A DNA stretch of 64,000 bases from Acinetobacter sp. GSS19 (GCF_028621895.1 NZ_CP117520.1:1488001-1552000); one strand, 5' to 3'; positions 18,206 to 28,439 are shown, counted from the stretch's first letter. Numbers and translations: made by a program. The notes: generated by a model not told the origin, from the sequence alone.

Positions 18206-20371
18206 CTAAACTTGCTGTTGTTGATGTTTTGCCAGAAGGCGTGCGACCCAGAGAATCAAGATCAGGATCGGAATTCCCATCAGAGTGGTCATCAAGAAGA
18301 AGCTTGGATAACCGATATGGGTCACAATCGTCCCCGAATAACCGCCTAGAATTTTCGGGGTCAAGGTCATCAAAGAGCTAAAAATGGCATATTGTACTGC
18401 GGTAAAAGATACACTGGTCAGGCTAGAGAGGAATGCAATAAAGGCTGCTCCTGCCAGTCCAGATGCTAAATTATCCACGATAATGGCAAAATACAACCAA
18501 ACACTGCTATAAGGCTTGATGACTTTCCCTTGAAGTTCAATATCCTTCTGATCTGCTTTCACAAGTCCTAGCGGCTGTATATCCACATCGAGTCCGGTCG
18601 TTTTCGCACTACCACTCTGATATTGCAGGGTTTGGGCTTTTAAGACCTGGCCTTGAGCATTAATCACCTGCGCTTTTAACTGGTGGGAGTCTGAAGCTGC
18701 AAGTTGTTTTCCATCAACCGCAGCGCTCCAGATACCAGCATCATCCACGGTAGCATCGAATTTTTTACCATCCAGCCACACTTCTATTTTTTCGGAACGT
18801 GCGGTATCCAGACCAAAGACCTGTCCACGAATGACCAGACTTTTTTCAGCTTCTTGTGTATCAACCCGATTGTCGGAAGTCACAGGTAAGATCTGTAATG
18901 CAAGTCTGGAATCACCCGATTCAGTTTTCAAATAAGGTAAACGGACATTCATCCTTTGATTCGGCTGATCCGTATAGGCTGCATGCACTTCAAGATGATC
19001 CGTCTGCAATAATTGTTCAGCTGGGATTTTCAGTTTCCAGTATCCGACCTCATCGGCTGTCGTACGGTAATGTTGCTCGCCGATCTGAATCTCAACCGGT
19101 GCTAAAGCATTGCCTGATTTTACCAAACCAATAAAAATCAGATTGGTTGAACTGGCCAGGATCGCACCGATCAACATGATTTTCATAATGTTAAAACGCT
19201 GAGCCAGCAAACCACCCAGAAAACCACCAATCAAGGTAAAGATCACCCCGTAGACTTTTACCGCTTCGGCAATTTGTTCCTTACTGAAATTTAAATCCTG
19301 ATAGAACACATTGGAAATCACACCCGCGATAATGTCAGAAATACGGTAAAAACCAATCAGCAATAACAAAACCAATGCCAGTTTCAGGCCATAACGCTGG
19401 AAAAAATCCTGAATCGGGTTAATCCAGGTCTCATGTGCCATCTGCTGATTCACCACTTTAGCCTTAACCAACAGTGATCCCAGCACAAGTGCCACCAACG
19501 CTGAACCAATAAAACGAACGCTCTCTAGCAAAAACTTTAAAAAGGTATCGCTAATTTGTGCGGCTTCTATGACTGCCTGCACCAGTCGATCGGAATAGAT
19601 ATAGCTCAGAACAAAACCAGCAACCGCGACCAGAAACACCAACACCAGACGGAAATAATCGCTGCGTGCATAGGTTTTATAAACTCGTTCGACCTTCGGT
19701 TCACGAATGATGAATGTCGTGATGACACCAACCAGCATCACCGCCGCCATGCTTAAATACGTGTATTTCCAGGCCTCATAAATATAGTTGCCTTTCGCAG
19801 TACCGAGATACGCTGCCAAAAATAAGGCACCTGCCCCTGCAACGATCATCCCGATACGATAGCCTGCATTATAGGTCGAGGCCAAAACCGTCTGCATTTG
19901 CGTCTCTGCCAGTTCAATCCGGTAAGCATCAATCACAATATCTTGGGTAGCCGAAGCAAAACCCAACAATACCGCTCCGATAGCCATCTGAATTAAGGAA
20001 CTTTGTCCTAAGGCAGGATTGGAAAAGGCCATAATGCCGATGGCAAGGATAATCAGCGATTGGGCGATCAGTAACCAGGCACGACGCCGACCAAGACTGC
20101 GGGTGAGTACAGGAACGGGTAATTCATCGATTAACGGTGCCCAGACAAATTTAAATGAGTAACCTAACGCGGCCCAGCTAAAGAAAGTGACGGCACTTTT
20201 ATCAATACCGGCTTCACCGAGCCATAAAGACAAACTGGAAAAAATCAGCAGAATGGGAATACCGGCAGAAAAACCTAAAAACAGCATAATGATCGCACGG
20301 CGATCCCAAAAGGCCGTAAAGGCGTTTTTCCATCCTGTTGATTGTGTGGTCATCCGCGTCTGTTGTTCCAT
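18206..20371 (-). CDS. ampG: AmpG-type muropeptide permease with Ig-like insertion
   Basis: Major-facilitator permease of about 721 aa from the ATG at 20371 (open to a GTG at 20407; another ATG is at 20353). The N-terminus has the AmpG blocks [26 protein letters not shown] and [12 protein letters not shown], and [13 protein letters not shown] near residue 145. AmpG imports anhydro-muropeptides for cell-wall recycling and beta-lactamase induction. Unlike the roughly 490-residue E. coli protein, about 200 residues (positions about 420-624) are inserted before the last helices. The insert holds two similar stretches of about 45 residues ([10 protein letters not shown].. and [10 protein letters not shown]..) resembling bacterial Ig-like repeats, probably periplasmic. 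Followed by gloA. Confidence 0.87.
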   Translation of the reverse strand: MEQQTRMTTQSTGWKNAFTAFWDRRAIIMLFLGFSAGIPILLIFSSLSLWLGEAGIDKSAVTFFSWAALGYSFKFVWAPLIDELPVPVLTRSLGRRRAWLLIAQSLIILAIGIMAFSNPALGQSSLIQMAIGAVLLGFASATQDIVIDAYRIELAETQMQTVLASTYNAGYRIGMIVAGAGALFLAAYLGTAKGNYIYEAWKYTYLSMAAVMLVGVITTFIIREPKVERVYKTYARSDYFRLVLVFLVAVAGFVLSYIYSDRLVQAVIEAAQISDTFLKFLLESVRFIGSALVALVLGSLLVKAKVVNQQMAHETWINPIQDFFQRYGLKLALVLLLLIGFYRISDIIAGVISNVFYQDLNFSKEQIAEAVKVYGVIFTLIGGFLGGLLAQRFNIMKIMLIGAILASSTNLIFIGLVKSGNALAPVEIQIGEQHYRTTADEVGYWKLKIPAEQLLQTDHLEVHAAYTDQPNQRMNVRLPYLKTESGDSRLALQILPVTSDNRVDTQEAEKSLVIRGQVFGLDTARSEKIEVWLDGKKFDATVDDAGIWSAAVDGKQLAASDSHQLKAQVINAQGQVLKAQTLQYQSGSAKTTGLDVDIQPLGLVKADQKDIELQGKVIKPYSSVWLYFAIIVDNLASGLAGAAFIAFLSSLTSVSFTAVQYAIFSSLMTLTPKILGGYSGTIVTHIGYPSFFLMTTLMGIPILILILWVARLLAKHQQQQV

Positions 20372-20536
20372 GATCTTACAAAGATTGTTATTCAAACCGT
20401 TAATCACAAATGTTGCAACCCGATTTGTGCAAGGATTATTTTATTTTGTTGATAAACCGGACGGCTCGCTTGATATTTTCGGTTAAACCTGTATACCTTA
20501 AAATCTATTACGCAGCTTCAGTTTTGGATTTTCACA

Positions 20537-23170
20537 GTGACGCAAAGACTCGACCAGATGACTTGTTCTTCCACCCCCGCTTTACTTCCCCAAATCGCAA
20601 AAAATATTCAGGAAAATCCTTCTGCATTTGAGCAAGCCGACATTCAGGGTACATTACAAAAAACCGCATTACACAATAAACAACTCACCCATATCCCTAA
20701 CCTGGAAAATATTCCTGCTTCAACCAAACGGATTAAACCATTAAATAACTTTCTCGGTCAGGATCGTGCGAAAGCCTCAGTAGAAGCAGGGATCTCATTA
20801 CCTTATTCCGGCTACAACATTTTTGCTGTCGGTACCGCAGGTCTTGGTAAAAGAACCATGATTCGACGTCTGTTACAGCAGCATGCCAAGAGCATGCCGA
20901 CCCCAGACGACTGGGTCTATGGTTATAACTTTCAAAGCCCGCGTCAGCCAATTGGCCTATGTTTTCCAGCAGGTCAAGGAAGCAAATTTGCCGATCTACT
21001 GCATCAAACCTGGCAAACCTTACTCAAGCAGCTCGAACGCCGTTTTAGTGCAGAAACCTATCACAATAAAATTGAACAGATCCGCCAACGTACCGGCACG
21101 GAACAGCAACAAGCGTTGATTGCGATCACTAAGGAAGGTGAAGCACTCGATTTGAAACTGATTTCACGTCAGGAAGAACACTGTTTTGTTCCTGTTCATC
21201 TTAAAAATGACCAGATGCAGGAAATGACACAAGATGAAATCAATGCTTTAAGTAGTAAAGAGCGTGCCGAAATCGCCGCCAATATCCGCTATATGGATAA
21301 AAAGCTGGAACGTCTCGGTTTACATCTGGGCGATCTCGAAGATGATGCTCGTGACCGTGTCTTTGACCTCAATCGTGATATTGCAAAGCAGGTGGTACTA
21401 CCACGGATCGAGCAAATTCTGAATAAATTCAGTGAAGTTAAAGGCTTAGAGCAGTATCTAAAACTGTATGCTCAAGACATCATTGACCATGTAGAAATGA
21501 TTCTGGATCAGGAAGAAGATGATTTCTCTCCGGCGATGTTTAGCCGTATTCCCGCGCGCTATCAGGCGAATGTCATTGTCAGCAATAAAGCTAACAGTGG
21601 TGCACCGGTTATTTTTGAAGACTTTCCAACCCACTACAATTTGTTAGGTCACGTTGAGCAACTGACGCATAACGGTACTATTACCACGGATTTCACCCTC
21701 ATTCGTGCGGGTGCCTTACATCGTGCCAATGGCGGTTTTCTCATGCTCGAAGCTGAGCAATTATTGGAACAACCGTATGCTTGGCAAGGTCTGAAACGTG
21801 CACTGAAATCGGGTCAGTTAAAGCTCTCTTCGCTAGAACATATGCTTACCCTGACCGGTAGTATTTCGATTGAACCCCAGGCCATTCCACTGAATTTAAA
21901 AGTCGTTTTGCTGGCCGAACCGGAAATTTACTATGAAATTCTGGAACTAGAACCTGAACTGGGTAGTATTTTTAAAATCCGGGCAGATTTTACTGATACC
22001 CTGCAACGTACAGCAGAAAATGAACATGCTTACATGCAGCTGATCGCTGATTATGTACAGGCAGATAAACTGTTGCCGTTTGACCGTTCTGCACTCGCTG
22101 CCCTGCTAACCGATTCAAGCCGTCAAGCTGAAGATCAGAGTTCACTCTCCCTGCATGCGCTGACTTTGGGGGACTTGATCCGTGAATCGCATCACCATGC
22201 GGTACAGGCAGAAGATAAAATCGTCTCGGCCAAACATATCAACACAGCCTTACATAACCGCCAATACCGCTTAGGCTATTTGCGTGAATTGTATTGGCAG
22301 GATCTGTCAAGTGGAACTCAGCTCATCGAGACACGTGGCCACCGCCTCGGCCAAATTAACGCCATTTCTGTGATTCATTATGCGGATGTAGAGTTTGGCT
22401 TGCCATCGCGTTTGACCGCTTCTGTCTATCAAGGCGGTGGAGATATTCTGGATATAGAACGTAGTGTAGAGCTGGGTGGTTCATTACATGCCAAAGGTGT
22501 GTTACTGATGGCCAGCTTTCTGAAAGCCCACTTTGGCCGTGAACAGATTTTGCACTTCTCGGCTGCATTGGCTTTCGAACAAAGCTACGGACAAATTGAT
22601 GGCGACAGTGCCACCGTTGCTGAACTCTGCGCCCTCATTTCAGCCATTAGCCAAATCCCGATTGATCAATCCTGGGCAATTACCGGCTCTATGAACCAGC
22701 TTGGCCAGGTGCAGCCGATTGGGGGTGTCAATGCCAAAATTGAAGGCTTCTATGATGCCTGCAAACTGCAAGGTCTAACCGGTAAACAAGGCGTCATTAT
22801 TCCGCGCCAGAACATGCAACATCTGATGTTACGCCAGGATGTGATTGATGCCGTACAGGCCGGACAGTTCCATGTTCATGCCATTGATACCATTGATCAG
22901 GCACTGGAAATCCTGATGGCCCGCCCTGTTGGCACCCTCAACAAGAAAGGCCGTTATAGCAAAAACTCGATCTATGCGGCTGTGATGGAGCAACTGGAAT
23001 ACTGGCAAGCAATCGAAGATGGTGCTGAACTGGAAGAAGAGCCGAAGAAAAAGAAAAAAAAGAAGAAAAAAAAGAAAGCAGATGAAAGTGCTCGTCCGGA
23101 TCAATCACTGAATGCAGAACAGAAAGCGAGCGATGAAAATACCAATCAGTCTGCAGAACTGGTGAATTGA
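20537..23170 (+). CDS. Lon-like ATP-dependent protease (LonB/YcbZ type) with poly-Lys tail
   Basis: Protein of 877 aa (GTG start; an ATG at codon 8 is an alternative). The AAA+ part carries a Walker A motif GTAGLGKRT at about 99-107. The C-terminal S16 protease domain has the Ser-Lys dyad at Ser691 (DGDSATVAE) and Lys734 (GGVNAKIEGF), 43 residues apart as in Lon. Domain order and the N-terminal region fit the Lon-related YcbZ/LonB-type group, whose substrates are poorly known. After the protease domain there is a charged tail with an almost pure lysine run at about 836-850, encoded by an A-rich tract at 23043-23079. It ends at a shared terminator facing grxD. Confidence 0.9.
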   Translation: MTQRLDQMTCSSTPALLPQIAKNIQENPSAFEQADIQGTLQKTALHNKQLTHIPNLENIPASTKRIKPLNNFLGQDRAKASVEAGISLPYSGYNIFAVGTAGLGKRTMIRRLLQQHAKSMPTPDDWVYGYNFQSPRQPIGLCFPAGQGSKFADLLHQTWQTLLKQLERRFSAETYHNKIEQIRQRTGTEQQQALIAITKEGEALDLKLISRQEEHCFVPVHLKNDQMQEMTQDEINALSSKERAEIAANIRYMDKKLERLGLHLGDLEDDARDRVFDLNRDIAKQVVLPRIEQILNKFSEVKGLEQYLKLYAQDIIDHVEMILDQEEDDFSPAMFSRIPARYQANVIVSNKANSGAPVIFEDFPTHYNLLGHVEQLTHNGTITTDFTLIRAGALHRANGGFLMLEAEQLLEQPYAWQGLKRALKSGQLKLSSLEHMLTLTGSISIEPQAIPLNLKVVLLAEPEIYYEILELEPELGSIFKIRADFTDTLQRTAENEHAYMQLIADYVQADKLLPFDRSALAALLTDSSRQAEDQSSLSLHALTLGDLIRESHHHAVQAEDKIVSAKHINTALHNRQYRLGYLRELYWQDLSSGTQLIETRGHRLGQINAISVIHYADVEFGLPSRLTASVYQGGGDILDIERSVELGGSLHAKGVLLMASFLKAHFGREQILHFSAALAFEQSYGQIDGDSATVAELCALISAISQIPIDQSWAITGSMNQLGQVQPIGGVNAKIEGFYDACKLQGLTGKQGVIIPRQNMQHLMLRQDVIDAVQAGQFHVHAIDTIDQALEILMARPVGTLNKKGRYSKNSIYAAVMEQLEYWQAIEDGAELEEEPKKKKKKKKKKKADESARPDQSLNAEQKASDENTNQSAELVN

Positions 23171-23185
23171 ATCAGTCAAGCCCCA

Positions 23186-23219
23186 TAAAAAAAGCGCCTG
23201 ATCAACAGGCGCTTTTTTT
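23186..23219. terminator. Bidirectional terminator between the Lon-like gene and grxD
   Basis: AAGCGCCTG / CAGGCGCTT stem with a 5-base loop, flanked by A7 and T7, serving both convergent genes. Confidence 0.92.
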
Positions 23220-23232
23220 GACTGTAAGCAAA

Positions 23233-23574
23233 TTATGCTTCAGGTGCTGCACTATGTGCTTCGATCAATGGCTTGAGTTCGCCGCTCTGGAACATTTCAA
23301 GCATGATGTCGCTACCGCCAATCAACTCACCATTCACCCACAATTGTGGGAAAGTTGGCCAGTTGGCAATTTTTGGTAAAGTTGCACGAATATCTGGATT
23401 TTCAAGAATATTCACATAAGCAAACGGACGGCCAATCTGACTGAGCGCTTCCACAGCACGTGCTGAGAAACCACATTGTGGAAATTGCGGCGTACCTTTC
23501 ATGTAAAGGAGTACAGCATGTTTAGCAATTTGATCGCGAATTAATGCTTCAGTATCACGTGCTTGTTCAGTCAT
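23233..23574 (-). CDS. grxD: Monothiol glutaredoxin (Grx4)
   Basis: Protein of 113 aa with the monothiol active site CGFS (Cys34) preceded by KGTPQFPQ, followed by the glutathione-binding blocks WPTFPQLWVNGE and GGSDIMLEM. It binds and transfers [2Fe-2S] clusters, often with BolA partners. Single gene, good length match to the family. Confidence 0.96.
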   Translation of the reverse strand: MTEQARDTEALIRDQIAKHAVLLYMKGTPQFPQCGFSARAVEALSQIGRPFAYVNILENPDIRATLPKIANWPTFPQLWVNGELIGGSDIMLEMFQSGELKPLIEAHSAAPEA

Positions 23575-23737
23575 AGAAAGATCCTCAACTCATCTGCGCG
23601 CATTATACCTAAAACTTCGGCAAACAGGACCAATCGCCACGATATTTCTGTTTTAATTTTACATTTGGGCTTTTATTCTGAGGCAGATTTTGCTTATATA
23701 AACTTTTTCTAGTCACTTAACAGATAAGAGTTCTGTC

Positions 23738-24952
23738 ATGAATCATATCACCCTTGCTCCGGTACAACCTGATCAACCATCTCATTTGATGCCAACTTAT
23801 GGCCGTCAACCGATCAGCTTTGTACGAGGACGAGGTGCTTATCTTTATACAGCAGATGGCAGTGAATACCTAGATGCACTCACCGGGATTGCCGTATGCG
23901 GCTTAGGTCATGCCCATCCTGTGATTGCAGAAGCGATTGCTGAACAGGCAGCCACCCTGATTCATACCAGTAACCTGTTTGAAATTCCATGGCAAACGGC
24001 CGCTGCACAAAAACTGGCTGAAGTCTCCGGTATGGAAGAGATTTTCTTCTCCAACAGTGGTGCGGAATCCAATGAAGGTGCAATCAAAATTGCACGTAAA
24101 TATGGCCACCAACAAGGCATCAGCCATCCTAAAATTATTGTGGCAGAGAAATCTTTCCATGGCCGTACCCTTGCGACGCTTTCTGCGACAGGTAATGCCA
24201 AAGTGCAGGAAGGTTTTGCTCCACTCGTAGAAGGTTTTATCCGTGTGCCTTTTGGCGATATCGAAGCCATTCAGGAAGCAGCGATCCAGCACCCAGACAT
24301 CGTGGCGATTTTGATTGAACCGATCCAGGGTGAAGGCGGTGTCAATACTGCACCACAAGGGTTTAGCTATCTTGAAGACGTCCGTCAGATCTGTAACCAG
24401 CACAACTGGCTCATGATGCTGGATGAAGTCCAGACGGGTAATGGCCGTACCGGAAAATATTTTGCCTATCAGCATACCAATATCGTGCCAGATGTTTTAA
24501 CCACAGCAAAAGGATTGGGTAATGGTTTCCCGATTGGCGCGGTCATGACTCAAGGACGTGCTGTTGGCGTATTGGCAGCAGGCAACCACGGTTCAACTTA
24601 CGGTGGTACGGCTTTGGGTTCGCGCGTAGTCTATACCGTGATCGACCTAATGCAAAAAGAAAACACCATGGAAAATGCCGCTCAAGTGGGTCAGTACATC
24701 GTGGATCAACTGCGTGAAAAACTGGCAGTCCAGAACGTGATTGTTCGTGGTTTCGGCATGATGATCGGGATTGAACTACCAAAAGCTTGTGCGGAACTGG
24801 TGAATATTGCTCGTGATCAGCAAAAACTCATTATTAACGTAACCGCTGGCAATGTGGTACGTCTGTTGCCGCCATTGAACATGACCCGCGAACAGGCTGA
24901 CGATCTTGTGCAGCGTCTGGTTCCATTGATCCAGGATTTTCTTGCAGCCTAA
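23738..24952 (+). CDS. argD: Acetylornithine aminotransferase
   Basis: Class-III PLP aminotransferase of 404 aa. It has FFSNSGAESNEGAIKIARK near residue 108, the LDEVQTGNGRTGK block near 230, and the PLP lysine at about 258 (TTAKGLGNGFPIGAV). The overall sequence matches ArgD-type enzymes that convert N-acetylglutamate semialdehyde to N-acetylornithine in arginine synthesis, often also serving in the diaminopimelate pathway. A catabolic AstC/AruC role cannot be excluded by eye, but no ast genes are adjacent. It is monocistronic with its own terminator. Confidence 0.88.
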   Translation: MNHITLAPVQPDQPSHLMPTYGRQPISFVRGRGAYLYTADGSEYLDALTGIAVCGLGHAHPVIAEAIAEQAATLIHTSNLFEIPWQTAAAQKLAEVSGMEEIFFSNSGAESNEGAIKIARKYGHQQGISHPKIIVAEKSFHGRTLATLSATGNAKVQEGFAPLVEGFIRVPFGDIEAIQEAAIQHPDIVAILIEPIQGEGGVNTAPQGFSYLEDVRQICNQHNWLMMLDEVQTGNGRTGKYFAYQHTNIVPDVLTTAKGLGNGFPIGAVMTQGRAVGVLAAGNHGSTYGGTALGSRVVYTVIDLMQKENTMENAAQVGQYIVDQLREKLAVQNVIVRGFGMMIGIELPKACAELVNIARDQQKLIINVTAGNVVRLLPPLNMTREQADDLVQRLVPLIQDFLAA

Positions 24953-24965
24953 TGATTTAATGCAT

Positions 24966-24994
24966 TGAAAAAGCCGCGGTTCGCGGCTTTTTTT
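24966..24994. terminator. argD terminator, also facing the LysR gene
   Basis: AAAAAGCCGCG / CGCGGCTTTTT stem with a 3-base loop and T-run, between convergent argD and the LysR-type gene. Confidence 0.9.
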
Positions 24995-25006
24995 ATTCTT
25001 CAGCTT

Positions 25007-25936
25007 TTATAAAGCGTCTTGAAAAATTCGGCCACCGGGTAACTGGCTAAAATATTGTTTCAATGCATCAACACAGCGATGGATTTTAATCGGTTGTTGT
25101 TCTTGTTTCGAAATCATCGCACATAAAGTGAACGCGGGTAATTTCCATTCCGGAAGGACTTCCACTAACGACCCGTTCTTTAATTCTTTTTGCACATCCA
25201 GATAAAAAATGCGTGCAATACCGTGGCCCTGTTTACACAAGGATTTGGCGACTGAAACATTATTGGAATGCAAACGGGCATTCATCTCAACCTCAACTGC
25301 TTCGCCAGTGCTGTTGTGCTGAAATGCGAAATGCCGATCATTCTTGATGATATTGGTTGGAAGCAGTTCATGATGCTGTAAATCTTCCGGCCGGGTGAGC
25401 GGTACGGTCTGATTTAAATAGCTCGGTGCAGCAACCAGAATCTGTTCAACCGGTGTTAATGGTACAGATGCAATATGCTGATCTTCTGCCTGAGGATTCA
25501 TCCGCAGTGCAATATCAATCCGCCCTTCTATCAAGTCGACATCATGGTTATTGGTTTCTATTTTAACGGATAGGCCACGATGCGCCGCCATCCAGTGCGA
25601 CAAAGCAGGCACCAGATGGTTTGCCCCCAATTCAGGCGTCGTAGCGATACGTAATTCACCAACCAGATCATCACGCAATTCATTGATACGCGTTCTGCCG
25701 CGTTCCGCAGCAGCGAGCATTTCTTGGCAGCTGTGGAAAAAAGTCTGGCCCGCCTCAGTCAAACTCAGCTTTCGTGTCGAACGGTGCAGAAGGGTGACTT
25801 CCATTTCATGTTCTAAGGAGCGAATCTGTTGGCTGACAGCACTGGTGGTAATGCCCAAAGCTCGGGCAGCACCACTGAATGAACTTTTTTCTACAACACA
25901 AGCAAAGACACCCATTGCTCGAAGTTGGTCTAACAT
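25007..25936 (-). CDS. LysR-type transcriptional regulator
   Basis: Protein of 309 aa. An N-terminal winged helix-turn-helix (residues 1-60, SFSGAARALGITTSAVSQQIRSLE) is followed by a substrate-binding domain, as in the LysR family. The sequence resembles the CrgA-like subgroup (LLHRSTRKLSLTEAG). No divergent gene sits next to it: the neighbours are argD (convergent) and the NlpD-like gene, whose stop lies 94 bases upstream on the same strand. The target is therefore not suggested by context. Confidence 0.92.
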   Translation of the reverse strand: MLDQLRAMGVFACVVEKSSFSGAARALGITTSAVSQQIRSLEHEMEVTLLHRSTRKLSLTEAGQTFFHSCQEMLAAAERGRTRINELRDDLVGELRIATTPELGANHLVPALSHWMAAHRGLSVKIETNNHDVDLIEGRIDIALRMNPQAEDQHIASVPLTPVEQILVAAPSYLNQTVPLTRPEDLQHHELLPTNIIKNDRHFAFQHNSTGEAVEVEMNARLHSNNVSVAKSLCKQGHGIARIFYLDVQKELKNGSLVEVLPEWKLPAFTLCAMISKQEQQPIKIHRCVDALKQYFSQLPGGRIFQDAL

Positions 25937-26030
25937 AAATTTCCCTCTGAAATTATGAGATGCTCCATCCTTTTTGATAAAAGCAACTCATTGTATTATA
26001 CGAGGAATTTCACATAATGCATTATTTTTA

Positions 26031-26795
26031 TCAATTAGTTGGTAAAACACCGACAGGATTCACCGGCTTACCATCTAAACGGACCTGAAACTCCAGCATC
26101 ACACGATTGGTTCCACTCGATCCCATCTCAGCAATCTTCTGCCCTGCTTTCACATTTTCACCACTTTTCACATTCATTTTACTGTTATGTGCATAGGCAG
26201 TGATATAACCATCAATATGCTTAATCAGCACCAGATTGCCATATTCTTTTAAGCCATCTGCAGCGTAGACTACCTGACCATCTGCTGCTGCATATACAGG
26301 ATCCCCCATATTACCCGCATAGCGAATCCCCTTCACATTGCTGGCTAGATTGAAACCTTGCAGCACGGCACCATTACTTGGTTTCACCCAACGTAAGCTA
26401 CTCGCTTTCGCAATTGCAACCGAAGTAGCTGATTGAACAGGTGGACTGCTCACGACTGGGGCACTCGGAAAATTCATACTTTGACGTTGAATCGGTGCAG
26501 CTTGTGTAACAGCTTGGGTCGTAGTACTGCGACGCGCTGTCCCAGATTGTTTCAGGCGTAATGACTGATTCACATAAATCCGGTAAGGCGGTGTAATATC
26601 ATTCATTTCAGCAATACTGGTGTAACTCAAGCCGTAGCGCGCAGCAATCCCACTCAAGGTATCTCCGGAACGCACAGTGTAGAACTCAGGAGCAATCGCA
26701 TAACGTGCAGGATTATTGACTTGAGGTTTAGAGGCACAACCAGTCAGTGCAATCGTTGAAACAACGGCTACGGACAACACGATGGTTTTTAGCAT
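26031..26795 (-). CDS. nlpD: LysM/M23 lipoprotein, NlpD-like amidase activator
   Basis: Protein of about 254 aa from the ATG at 26795, which gives a clean lipoprotein signal ending in LTGC (the frame is open upstream to 26840). A LysM domain (FYTVRSGDTLSGIAARYGLS) lies near residues 38-85, then a Ser/Gln-rich linker, then a LytM/M23 fold at about 150-254. The metal ligands of active M23 enzymes are not conserved: the first HxxxD is RYAGNMGD and the final HxH region is LEFQV. It therefore probably activates an amidase such as AmiC, as NlpD does, rather than cutting peptidoglycan. It lies downstream of surE, as in the surE-pcm-nlpD-rpoS cluster, but without pcm or rpoS. Confidence 0.85.
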   Translation of the reverse strand: MLKTIVLSVAVVSTIALTGCASKPQVNNPARYAIAPEFYTVRSGDTLSGIAARYGLSYTSIAEMNDITPPYRIYVNQSLRLKQSGTARRSTTTQAVTQAAPIQRQSMNFPSAPVVSSPPVQSATSVAIAKASSLRWVKPSNGAVLQGFNLASNVKGIRYAGNMGDPVYAAADGQVVYAADGLKEYGNLVLIKHIDGYITAYAHNSKMNVKSGENVKAGQKIAEMGSSGTNRVMLEFQVRLDGKPVNPVGVLPTN

Positions 26796-26894
26796 ATTTG
26801 TCGGCACATAAAAGAATGGCTGTTGTCGAAGCAATTGCATTGATCTCCCTCTCCAGGTTCAGTCAAACATAAAAATCAAGATGGGCTAAGGTTA

Positions 26895-26938
26895 ACAAAA
26901 AAGACAGCTAAAACACCTGTATCCAGCTGTCTTTTTCA
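26895..26938 (-). terminator. Terminator downstream of surE
   Basis: AAAGACAGCT / AGCTGTCTTT stem with a 15-base loop and T-runs on both strands, 25-65 bases past the surE stop. It partly separates surE from the NlpD-like gene. Confidence 0.8.
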
Positions 26939-26964
26939 CAAAGTTATAACATTCTATTTTGTTT

Positions 26965-27741
26965 TTATCGCATTGCACTTAATTGGTTTTGTAAACTGCT
27001 GAGAACCTCATAATTGGTTGCATCCATCTGAATCGGGGTAATGCTCACGTAACCATTCGCAACCGCAAAAAAATCGGACTGAATATCAGCAACATTTTTA
27101 CGAGGTTCAGCAACTGCTTCACCGGCCAGTCCGATCCAGTAGACTTGACGGCCACGTGGATCGACATGGCTGGTAATCGGTTTAGACTGTGTCCGGCAGC
27201 CCTGATAGGTAATCTGTGCGCCCTGTAGCTCTTCCACATCTGGAATATTGATATTCAGGATATGGCGTGGAGGCAATTTGGGCACCCCTGCGGCAATAAA
27301 ATCATGCATCCATTTTGCTGCAACGGCATAATCATTCGGATGCAAATAAGAACGAACATTACTCCCTGCCAAGGAAACCGCAAGTGCTGGCTGTTTCATC
27401 AGACGCCCTTCAAATGCAGCACCCACGGTTCCCGAATACAGCACATCATCACCAAGGTTGGCACCACTGTTAATGCCGCTGACCACCAGATCAAATTCGA
27501 AATCAAACAGGCCATTCATAGATAAATATACACAATCCGCCGGTGTACCATTGACTGCCCAGACATCTTCAGCAATCGGTACAGCACGTAAAGGGCGGTC
27601 TAGGGTTAGGGCACTAGAAAAACCGCTACGTTCGCTTTCTGGTGCCACAATCACGACACGGCCTAACGGTCGTAATGCGTGTGCAAGTGCTTGAATCCCG
27701 GGTGCAAAAACACCATCATCATTGGCAAGAAGAATATTCAC
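26965..27741 (-). CDS. surE: 5'-nucleotidase SurE
   Basis: Cytosolic metal-dependent nucleoside monophosphatase of 258 aa (exopolyphosphatase activity known in the family). The metal-binding N-terminus [16 protein letters not shown] and the [21 protein letters not shown] block (here [13 protein letters not shown]) are present, as is [21 protein letters not shown] near residue 90. Start and length match the family. It is followed by an NlpD-like gene. Confidence 0.96.
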   Translation of the reverse strand: MNILLANDDGVFAPGIQALAHALRPLGRVVIVAPESERSGFSSALTLDRPLRAVPIAEDVWAVNGTPADCVYLSMNGLFDFEFDLVVSGINSGANLGDDVLYSGTVGAAFEGRLMKQPALAVSLAGSNVRSYLHPNDYAVAAKWMHDFIAAGVPKLPPRHILNINIPDVEELQGAQITYQGCRTQSKPITSHVDPRGRQVYWIGLAGEAVAEPRKNVADIQSDFFAVANGYVSITPIQMDATNYEVLSSLQNQLSAMR

Positions 27742-28052
27742 AACAATCTCAATCTATTAATAAACAGCGAAAAGTAAAAATACAAAATCGATTATGGATT
27801 ATAGCGACTTCAACAGTTTCATCCAGTCATTACATGAACAGGTTCACAACTTCGGTGTAAGCCTAGATCTATAAGCTTCGCGTTTATTCGTTGCCCCGCT
27901 ACAGTCATTCAAACCATACATGAGTTATTTAAATAACACCCCAGACATGTGATTCAAAGCAACAGCATTGATACATTTTTTTGCGACATTTCGATTGCAA
28001 AAGCATTAGGCTATTTTGCATTATGGTTTGATCAAGACGCATCAGGAATAAC
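27742..28052. other. Divergent intergenic region, surE / small periplasmic protein
   Basis: About 310 bases without a gene. On the minus strand a TATAAT hexamer at 27798-27803, about 60 bases upstream of the surE ATG, is a plausible -10 box, but its -35 is poor. No hairpin, repeat or RNA gene is evident in the rest. Confidence 0.4.
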
Positions 28053-28439
28053 ATGAAATTCAACTGGATAAAAACGTGTGCATATGGCCTCGGATTAAGC
28101 ATGGCGTTCGTACTGAGCAGTACTCAGGCAGCCTCTACGGAAAATATTGAAGTCACTCAACAGCAAATTACTCAAGAAGAGCTGGCAGCGATTTACGTTT
28201 TGTCGGACATTTGCCCGAAATTGGTCGGTGATAACCCACAGTTCAAGCAAGGGATGGCAGCCTTAGCCGCTGAACATTTGCCACAAGAAAAAGATCCCGT
28301 TGCTGCATTAAAACAACTGAGCCAAACAGCGCAATTCGAGAAAGTCCTGAAAGAAGCTCAAAACGATGCCCAAGTGGCTGGAGATACTGAAAATAAACAA
28401 ATCTGTGAAGAGATCATGGCCTACGATCGCAAAAACTAA
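28053..28439 (+). CDS. Small periplasmic protein, unknown function
   Basis: Protein of 128 aa with a Sec signal peptide (basic start, hydrophobic LGLSMAFVLSS, cleavage after TQA). The mature part is helical and acidic, with two conserved-looking cysteines (DICPKL and KQICEEI) that could form a disulfide bond. It resembles an uncharacterised family of short secreted proteins seen in Acinetobacter and Moraxella; I do not recognise a function. It is monocistronic, with its own terminator. Confidence 0.75.
   Translation: MKFNWIKTCAYGLGLSMAFVLSSTQAASTENIEVTQQQITQEELAAIYVLSDICPKLVGDNPQFKQGMAALAAEHLPQEKDPVAALKQLSQTAQFEKVLKEAQNDAQVAGDTENKQICEEIMAYDRKN

Noticed and set aside
23903..24475. Minus-strand open frame of 190 codons
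   Set aside because: It is antisense to argD, which has all catalytic motifs; the translated product shows no family pattern.
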